64,000 nt of DNA from Frankia sp. RB7. GTDB lineage: Bacteria; Pseudomonadota; Alphaproteobacteria; Rhizobiales; Xanthobacteraceae. A program made the translations under genes and the position numbers. The stretch lies in the NCBI GenBank assembly GCA_030403585.1, contig JAUEPE010000011.1, forward strand, positions 1-64,000. The letters are read 5' to 3'. This document shows positions 58,865 to 64,000 of the stretch, in pieces (position 1 is the first letter of the stretch; every line of letters starts with the position of its first letter). The notes beneath the pieces were generated by a model. That model made no database searches. It saw only the letters and a program-made list of their open reading frames with translations, and was not told where the DNA came from.

Positions 58865-58909
58865 GCGGTCCCCGTCAGTCGCCGCGTCTGACAGGGGCCG
58901 CATTTTTTT
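58865..58909 (+). terminator. Terminator after the GNAT gene
   Basis: GCGGtCCCC ... GGGGcCGC stem with a second inner TCAG/CTGA pair, followed by ATTTTTTTG. Confidence 0.7.
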
Positions 58910-59011
58910 GTCCGCAGTTCCTTTCAGCATGGCTGCAACGCAGCCAGCCGCTTGCCGGTGCGGTGCACCGCGGTCACAATGGGGGTCTGCTCTTTTCTGA
59001 CAGGATTCCCC

Positions 59012-59953
59012 ATGGAAATTCGTAATCTCGGCGGCTCCGGCCTGCGCGTGTCCGCAGTCGGGCTCGGCTGCAACAATTTCGGCCAGCGCACCGATCTGGA
59101 AACCTCGCGCAAGGTGATCCACCGCGCGATCGATCTCGGCATCACGCTGTTCGACACCGCCGACATCTATGCGGGCCAGGGCGGCTCTGAGACGGTGCTC
59201 GGCACCGTGCTCGGCGACCGCCGCAAGGACATCGTGCTCGCCACCAAATATTCCAAGCCGATGGCGGCCGACGGCACCAAGCAGGGCGCCTCGCGCCGCT
59301 ACATCATGAACGCGGTCGAAGCCAGCCTGACGCGGCTCAAGACCGACTACATCGATCTCTACCAGCAGCATGATTACGATCCGCTGACGCCGCTGGAAGA
59401 GACGCTGCGCGCGCTCGACGATCTCGTCCGACAGGGCAAGGTCCGCTATATCGGCCATTCCAATTTTCCAGCGTGGCGCATCGCCGAGGCCGAGCTCACC
59501 GCGCGCGCGATGAACGTCAGCCGCTTCGTCTCGGCGCAGGACGAGTACAGCCTCGTCGTCCGCGACATCGAGAAGGATCTGCTGCCCGCCGCCCAGGAGT
59601 ACAAGCTCGGCCTGCTGCCGTTCTTCCCGCTGGCAAGCGGCCTGCTCACCGGCAAATACCAGCGCGGCGCGGCCGCTCCCGCGGACACGCGCTTCGGCAA
59701 GGCGCCCGCGCTGCGCGACCGCTACGTCACGCCGCGCAACGAGGACATCGTCGAGAAGCTGCAGGCTTTTGCGAAGGCCCGCGGCCATTCGATGCTCGAG
59801 CTCGCCTTCTCCTGGCTCGCCGCGCGCCCGCAAGTGTCGAGCGTGATCGCCGGCGCCACCCGCGTCGAACAGGTCGAGCAGAACGTCAAGGCGATCGCCT
59901 GGCAGCTCAGCGCGCACGATCTCGCCGAGATCGATGGAATCACCAAGGGCTAG
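59012..59953 (+). CDS. Aldo/keto reductase
   Basis: 313-residue TIM-barrel NADPH oxidoreductase. GSGLRVSAVGLGCNNFGQRT, FDTADIYAGQGGSETVLGTV with catalytic Asp and Tyr, then VLATKYSKPM with Lys, and LYQQHDYDPLTP with His make up the catalytic tetrad. Closest to the YajO/Mlr8510-type group. ATG 59012 with AGGA upstream. Substrate unknown. Confidence 0.93.
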   Translation: MEIRNLGGSGLRVSAVGLGCNNFGQRTDLETSRKVIHRAIDLGITLFDTADIYAGQGGSETVLGTVLGDRRKDIVLATKYSKPMAADGTKQGASRRYIMNAVEASLTRLKTDYIDLYQQHDYDPLTPLEETLRALDDLVRQGKVRYIGHSNFPAWRIAEAELTARAMNVSRFVSAQDEYSLVVRDIEKDLLPAAQEYKLGLLPFFPLASGLLTGKYQRGAAAPADTRFGKAPALRDRYVTPRNEDIVEKLQAFAKARGHSMLELAFSWLAARPQVSSVIAGATRVEQVEQNVKAIAWQLSAHDLAEIDGITKG

Positions 59954-60000
59954 AGCATGATCCGGAAAAGTGTGCAGCGGTTTTCCGGATAGATCATGCT
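59954..60000. repeat. 47-bp palindromic element, copy B
   Basis: AGCATGATC/GATCATGCT arms enclosing CCGGAAAAGTGTGCAGCGGT and TTTCCG. Same core as the 14191 copy but inverted. It lies between the convergent aldo/keto reductase and ABM genes, where it could serve as terminator. Confidence 0.75.
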
Positions 60001-60021
60001 CCAGCAATAACTGGCGCGGCG

Positions 60022-60345
60022 CTACTTGGCGCCGCGTCCCACCGTCTGCTTGACCTCAAACCCCTCGAACTGGGGATGGCCGAGATAAAGCGGCTTGTTG
60101 TCGCCGGCGCGGGCATGCGCCGCGCGGAACGCCTCCGACTTGGTCCAGGCCTCGAACGCCGAATGGTTCGCCCACACTGTGTGCGAGGCGTAGAGCGTGT
60201 GGTCCTCGAGCTCGGGCCCTCTGAGCAGATGGAATTCGACGAAGCCCGGCACCTTGTCCAGATGCGTGTCGCGCGACGCCCAGACCTGCTCGAAGGCAGC
60301 TTCGGAGCCTTTTGTGACGCGGAAGCGGTTCATGGCGATGTACAT
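60022..60345 (-). CDS. Antibiotic-biosynthesis-monooxygenase-domain protein
   Basis: 107 residues with one ABM ferredoxin-like domain: MYIAMNRFRVTKGSEAAFEQ, VPGFVEFHLLRGPELEDHTL, then ASHTVWANHSAFEAWTKSEA. Proteins of this type include heme-degrading IsdG-like enzymes; N, H and W positions of IsdG are partly present (Asn6, Trp58, His60), so heme degradation is possible but unproven. Free-standing. Confidence 0.82.
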   Translation of the reverse strand: MYIAMNRFRVTKGSEAAFEQVWASRDTHLDKVPGFVEFHLLRGPELEDHTLYASHTVWANHSAFEAWTKSEAFRAAHARAGDNKPLYLGHPQFEGFEVKQTVGRGAK

Positions 60346-60388
60346 GAATGATTTCTCCTGAAGTGAGGGAGGCGCCGCTCTTTCACTC

Positions 60389-60612
60389 CCTTGCCCCGTT
60401 TCTTACGGGGAGAGGATGGGGTGAGGGGCCGCCTCCGCGAGTTCGGCGTGAAATGTAGACTGGCTGCGCGATGTACGCACGGTCATTGTACGAGTCGGAT
60501 GGACTGCCACTTTGGCAACAGTGTGCCCTGCCCCTCACCCGGATCGCACCGGACGATGCTTCGCATCGCCGGGGGCGATCCGACCTCTCCCCGCAGAAGG
60601 ACGGGGAGAGGC
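60389..60612. repeat. Mosaic palindromic repeats upstream of ABM gene
   Basis: Two blocks: TTTCTTACGGGGAGAGGATG near 60398, and CCCCTCACCCGGATCGCACC with CGGGGAGAGG near 60530-60612. No gene in this 272-base gap. Confidence 0.65.
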
Positions 60613-60617
60613 TTAAG

Positions 60618-61835
60618 TCAAGCCACCAGCCCCTTCATCGGCCTTGCGCTTGCGCTGTCCGGAAACACTGTCTGGGCCAGCACCTGATCCGACAGGCCGA
60701 ACTGGCCTTGCAGCACGCCCTTGATCACGGAGCGGAGATCGGTGGTCGGCTTGAGGTCGCGGGCCTCAAAGAGGTTGGCGGGCTTGAGGCCGGGCCAGTC
60801 GGAGATGACGCGGCCGCCCTTCACCGCGCCGCCGGCGAGCAGCGCGATGGTGCCGGTGCCGTGATCGGTGCCGTCGGTGCCGTTGATGCGCGCGGTGCGG
60901 CCGAATTCGGTGGCGACGACGACGACGGTGTCGCGCCAACGATCACCGAGGCCGCTTTCGAATTCGGCGAGCGCGCCGTCGAGGCCGCCGAGCAGGAAGG
61001 CGAGGCGCCCGACCGGACCGCCTTCATTGGCATGCGTGTCCCAGCCGTCGAAGGCGAGTGCGGCGATGCGCGGACCGTCATCGGCGGCCATCAGTTTTGC
61101 CGCGCCCCTCGCGACCTGTCGCATCTGCGCAACCTGATTGCCGGGCTTCGGCTTCATGTCGTCGCCGGATGCGGCCTTTTCCAACTGGAGACCTTGCGAC
61201 AGCGCCGAGGCCAACGAGGGATCGCGATGACGGTAGAGCTCGACCAGCCGCATCGCGGTGTCGTCGTCGGCCTGCGGCAGCGCGACCGGCGCCCAGCCGA
61301 CGGTCGGCGCATTGCCGCGCAACACCAGCGGGGTGGTCGGGCCGACGGCAAGGCCGCTCGACACGCGCTCACCGCGCGGCAGCGATTCCAGCGCGCGATT
61401 GAGCCAGCCGGACTGCACGCGGCCGGGACCGGCATAGCCGCTCTCGAGCACGTCCTGGCCGTCGAAATGCGAGCGATCGCGATAGGGCGTCGCCACCGCA
61501 TGGATCACCGCGGCATGCTGCGCGCGATACATCCGCGCAAATTCCGGCATCGACGGATGCAGCGCGAAGAAGCTGTCGAGCATCAGCGCGGGATGCGCAC
61601 CATCCGCGGTCAGCGCGATCGAACCGTGCAGGCCGGCATAATCGGGGTCGCCGATCGGCGCGACGGTCGCAAGGCCGTCGAGCGCGCCGCGCAGGATCAC
61701 CACGACCAGCCGGGGATCGCGTCCGTCGGCCGCGCGCGCGAATTTCGGCAAATAGGCCCAGGCCGCGAATGAGGCGCCGACGAGCAGAAGGCCACGGCGC
61801 GAGGTGAGGAGCCGGTTTTCGACGCAGTCGATCAT
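60618..61835 (-). CDS. DUF1501 secreted protein
   Basis: 405 residues. Twin-arginine signal TSRRGLLLVGASFAAWAYLP, cleaved after ARA. DUF1501 proteins belong to the alkaline-phosphatase-like superfamily. LVVVILRGALDGLATVAPIG, then FDGWDTHANEGGPVGRLAFL and VVVVATEFGRTARINGTDGT, DHGTGTIALLAGGAVKGGRV are the conserved blocks. Start at the third ATG of ATGATGATG (61835); the DUF1800 gene's TGA overlaps the first ATG, so the pair is translationally coupled. Periplasmic. Confidence 0.9.
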   Translation of the reverse strand: MIDCVENRLLTSRRGLLLVGASFAAWAYLPKFARAADGRDPRLVVVILRGALDGLATVAPIGDPDYAGLHGSIALTADGAHPALMLDSFFALHPSMPEFARMYRAQHAAVIHAVATPYRDRSHFDGQDVLESGYAGPGRVQSGWLNRALESLPRGERVSSGLAVGPTTPLVLRGNAPTVGWAPVALPQADDDTAMRLVELYRHRDPSLASALSQGLQLEKAASGDDMKPKPGNQVAQMRQVARGAAKLMAADDGPRIAALAFDGWDTHANEGGPVGRLAFLLGGLDGALAEFESGLGDRWRDTVVVVATEFGRTARINGTDGTDHGTGTIALLAGGAVKGGRVISDWPGLKPANLFEARDLKPTTDLRSVIKGVLQGQFGLSDQVLAQTVFPDSASARPMKGLVA

Positions 61836-61837
61836 CA

Positions 61838-63397
61838 TCATCTCCTCTGCAATTCCGGCGACATCAGCAACAGTGCCAGCGCCTGCTGGCGCGATTCCGC
61901 GCGCTCGATGGTTTTGCGCGTTTCGGTTGACGCCGCATCGGCCGCGGCGAATTCCAGCAGGTCGAGCGGATCGATGTTGGGCCCGAGCCGCGCGCCCATC
62001 TGCGAGGCAATGTCGAGCCGAAGCTTCATGCCCTCGGGCGCGGCCCAGGCCGCAGCGGTGTCGGGGAAACCGTTCGGTCCGGCCGGTGTCCACAGCGGCT
62101 GGCCGAGCAGGTTCAGATTGCCGAGATATCCGCCGGGATCCTCCGGTACGCGCGCAAGCAGCCGGCCGGTCGCGACCAGGAAATCGTAAGGCGAGCGCAT
62201 CTTGGTCAACGGCGCCTGCCAGGCCTCATTGGAATCGACCAAAGCCGTGGCAAGCGCCTTGAGATCGCCGTCGGTCTTGATGAAGACATCGCGCAACCGC
62301 GCAACCAGCGCCTGAGGCGGATCGTCGGCAACGAAGTGGCGGACGAATTTGGTGGCGATGAAATTCGCGGTCGAGGGATGGCGCGCGATGTCGGCGAGCG
62401 CGGCTTCGCCCTGCGCCAGGCCCGTCGCTTCATAGGTCTTGCCGAGCAGCAGCTGCGACCCGGGCTGATGCGCATTGGCGTTGAAGGCGAACGAGCCGGG
62501 TGCCCCGAGCTGCCCCTGCCGGCCGGCAAAGGTCCAGCCGGTGATGATGCGCGCGAGCGAAGTGACGTCCTCCTGCGTATAGCCGCCGCCAACGCCAAGC
62601 GTATGCAGCTCCATGATCTCGCGCGCGAGATTTTCGTTCAGCCCGCGCTTGCGGTTCTGGCCTGCGCGCGAATCCGGTCCGAGCGATTGCTGGTTGTCGA
62701 GGAAGAACAGCATCGCCGGATGCTGCTCGACCGCCTTCAACATGTCGGCGAAGCGGCCGAGCACATGCGGGCGGATCGCCTCGCGCTCGAACGCACCGGC
62801 CCACATCCGCGCCAGTTCGCCCTTGCTCGCGGAGATGCAGAAATGATTGGACCAGAACACCACCAGGCGCTCGGCGAAGCCGCAATCGACCATCATCGCG
62901 CGCTGCAGCCGCGCCAAGGCCTCGGCACGAAAGGTCTTCTGGATCACGTTGAGCGGCTGGGGCGAGGGTTTTGCAGCGGCCGGCGCGGCGGCATTGGGCT
63001 GCATGTTGTCTGGCTTCGCTGCGTTATCGGCCGACTTCGCCTCGGCCATCTGGCCGGCGATCTCAGTCGCGACGGTGTTCAGCGATAGATTGCGGCGCAG
63101 GCCGGGCTTCTGATCGGCCGGCGCTTGCGGTGGAGGCGCTTCGGCGGGCGCGGCCGCCTTCGCGGCCTCGCGCTCCTGCTTGACCTGGTCCTGGTAGGCA
63201 AACACGGCCAGGCCTAGCTGCGGCGTCGATTGCAGGCCCGGCGCCTCCAGCAGCGCGCCAAAAGGACGCGCCAGTTCCGCCTTCACAAAACCTCGGGGAT
63301 CGGAGGCCGCATTGATGAGATCGCCGGAGGCCCCGCCGCGGGCGCCGAAGCCGAAGCGGTTCAGCGCGACGAGGGCGGCTTGCGAATCGCGGGCCAT
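61838..63397 (-). CDS. DUF1800 protein
   Basis: 519 residues. ALVALNRFGFGARGGASGDL opens the domain, and LVVFWSNHFCISASKGELAR, NENLAREIMELHTLGVGGGY, DVTSLARIITGWTF, and HFVADDPPQALVARLRDVFI are the DUF1800 blocks. A Pro/Ala-rich insert (about 90-150) varies among homologues. No clear Sec signal is visible at the N-terminus. Always found with DUF1501; the pair is thought to act together in the envelope, but function is unknown. Confidence 0.9.
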   Translation of the reverse strand: MARDSQAALVALNRFGFGARGGASGDLINAASDPRGFVKAELARPFGALLEAPGLQSTPQLGLAVFAYQDQVKQEREAAKAAAPAEAPPPQAPADQKPGLRRNLSLNTVATEIAGQMAEAKSADNAAKPDNMQPNAAAPAAAKPSPQPLNVIQKTFRAEALARLQRAMMVDCGFAERLVVFWSNHFCISASKGELARMWAGAFEREAIRPHVLGRFADMLKAVEQHPAMLFFLDNQQSLGPDSRAGQNRKRGLNENLAREIMELHTLGVGGGYTQEDVTSLARIITGWTFAGRQGQLGAPGSFAFNANAHQPGSQLLLGKTYEATGLAQGEAALADIARHPSTANFIATKFVRHFVADDPPQALVARLRDVFIKTDGDLKALATALVDSNEAWQAPLTKMRSPYDFLVATGRLLARVPEDPGGYLGNLNLLGQPLWTPAGPNGFPDTAAAWAAPEGMKLRLDIASQMGARLGPNIDPLDLLEFAAADAASTETRKTIERAESRQQALALLLMSPELQRR

Positions 63398-63511
63398 CGA
63401 TTTCTCCTCCGCGCGGTGCCAACCGCTTCCCCAGTCTGTGCGCGGCGCCTAATATACCGCAGCCGGAGATGAACCCGACATGAAAATGACGGCGAAGCTT
63501 TTGCGTAAATC

Positions 63512-63718
63512 ATGACAAATCCGAGAGAAATCACGCTCACGCAACCGTCCCCGCGCCGCCTCGCCTGTTCCCGATGCGGCACCGAATTCGGCTGCGACCT
63601 CTCGGGCAATTGCTGGTGCGCGGAGGAAACCGCAAAGCTGCCGTTGCCGGTGAAGGGCGAGGATTGCCTGTGCCGGGAGTGTTTGCGCAAGGCGGCGGCA
63701 GAGGCAGTGCAAGCCTAG
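63512..63718 (+). CDS. Cysteine-rich CWC-family protein
   Basis: 68 residues. RLACSRCGTEFGCDLSGNCW then CAEETAKLPLPVKGEDCLCR carries the CxxCGxxFxC...CWC pattern plus a later CLCREC, likely a zinc-binding fold. No signal peptide. Its TAG stop overlaps the stop of the convergent GST through a CTAG. Confidence 0.8.
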   Translation: MTNPREITLTQPSPRRLACSRCGTEFGCDLSGNCWCAEETAKLPLPVKGEDCLCRECLRKAAAEAVQA

Positions 63719-64000
63719 ACTGGATGCCCCGGCGATTTCCGCGCCAGGCCGTCGAATGCATCGAGCAGCTTTTCGCGCCAGACATAGACCGGATCATCGG
63801 CCTCGAGCAGCTTGAACGGACTTACCACGCGCGCCCATTGAAAACCGCCGAAGACGATGTAGTCGGCATAGTTCGGCGTCTCGCCGCCGATGAAGGGCTG
63901 CTTCTTCAACGTCTGCCGCATCACTTCGATCGACTTGCGGAACGCGACCACGCCATTGTCGCGGCTCGCCATGACCTCTTCCAGAGTCTTGCCACCAAAC
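63715..64000 (-). CDS. Glutathione S-transferase family protein (5' partial)
   Basis: C-terminal part of a GST-like protein running off the window: FGGKTLEEVMASRDNGVVAF, then LKKQPFIGGETPNYADYIVF and FDGLARKSPGHPV. The helical domain with PNYADYIVFGGFQWA matches the GST C-terminal region. The internal ATG at 63972 is not the start; the frame continues to base 64000. Confidence 0.85.
   Translation of the reverse strand, partial: FGGKTLEEVMASRDNGVVAFRKSIEVMRQTLKKQPFIGGETPNYADYIVFGGFQWARVVSPFKLLEADDPVYVWREKLLDAFDGLARKSPGHPV

Overview
The window looks like a chromosomal segment of a slow-growing rhizobial alphaproteobacterium, most likely Bradyrhizobium or a close relative. Reasons: high GC with strong third-position GC bias; the carA/carB/greA/Lrp/trxB neighbourhood; a phasin, an Omp25/RopB-type porin and DUF992, DUF1501 and DUF1800 proteins; a tRNA-His with A73 and no G-1, an alphaproteobacterial trait; and many rhizobial intergenic palindromes. 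The genus is inferred from recognised gene types, not from a search.

Layout. 1-13.6 kb: pyrimidine/arginine entry genes (partial carA, then carB about 4 kb further on), with a cupin, Dps, a methyltransferase, a degenerate tRNA-like sequence and an ArsR/MFS exporter pair between them; then greA, a divergent Lrp regulator, trxB, a LysR regulator, a probable small-RNA interval and a DapA-family lyase. 13.7-22.3 kb is accessory: two membrane microproteins, an orphan ParA, a secreted Cys-rich protein, an AEC transporter, a mobile mystery protein A/B pair whose Fic partner carries a nonsense codon, a SHOCT protein with a hexapeptide repeat, several small proteins, a GAF histidine kinase and TenA. 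22.5-26.2 kb holds a three-gene operon with nuclease-like effector, middle component and DUF3732 ABC ATPase. This is a three-component ABC (ABC-3C) putative defence system beside tRNA-His, and it is the most interesting locus here.

26.8-48.5 kb: phasin, a large PAS histidine kinase of the PleC/DivJ type, a flavin monooxygenase, a thiolase, serC-serA, two acetyl/glutathione transferase-type genes, two outer-membrane beta-barrels, an Fsr-like exporter, glmM, lldD, a tandem pair of secreted paralogues, aroE and a DUF1275 protein. 48.6-64 kb: a SulP transporter with an Xre regulator, an EF-G paralogue lacking the usual catalytic His, DUF992, aspartate aminotransferase, GSTs, two more membrane microproteins, a PAS protein, an aldo/keto reductase, a coupled DUF1800-DUF1501 pair, a CWC protein and a GST running off the end.

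Most genes are ordinary housekeeping or metabolic loci separated by strong hairpin terminators and mosaic palindromic repeats. The unusual signals are the ABC-3C operon, the broken Fic partner, duplicated operators at arsR/MFS, the tRNA-like sequence at 3.3 kb, a terminator-like hairpin just before carB, and microproteins of 24-58 residues.
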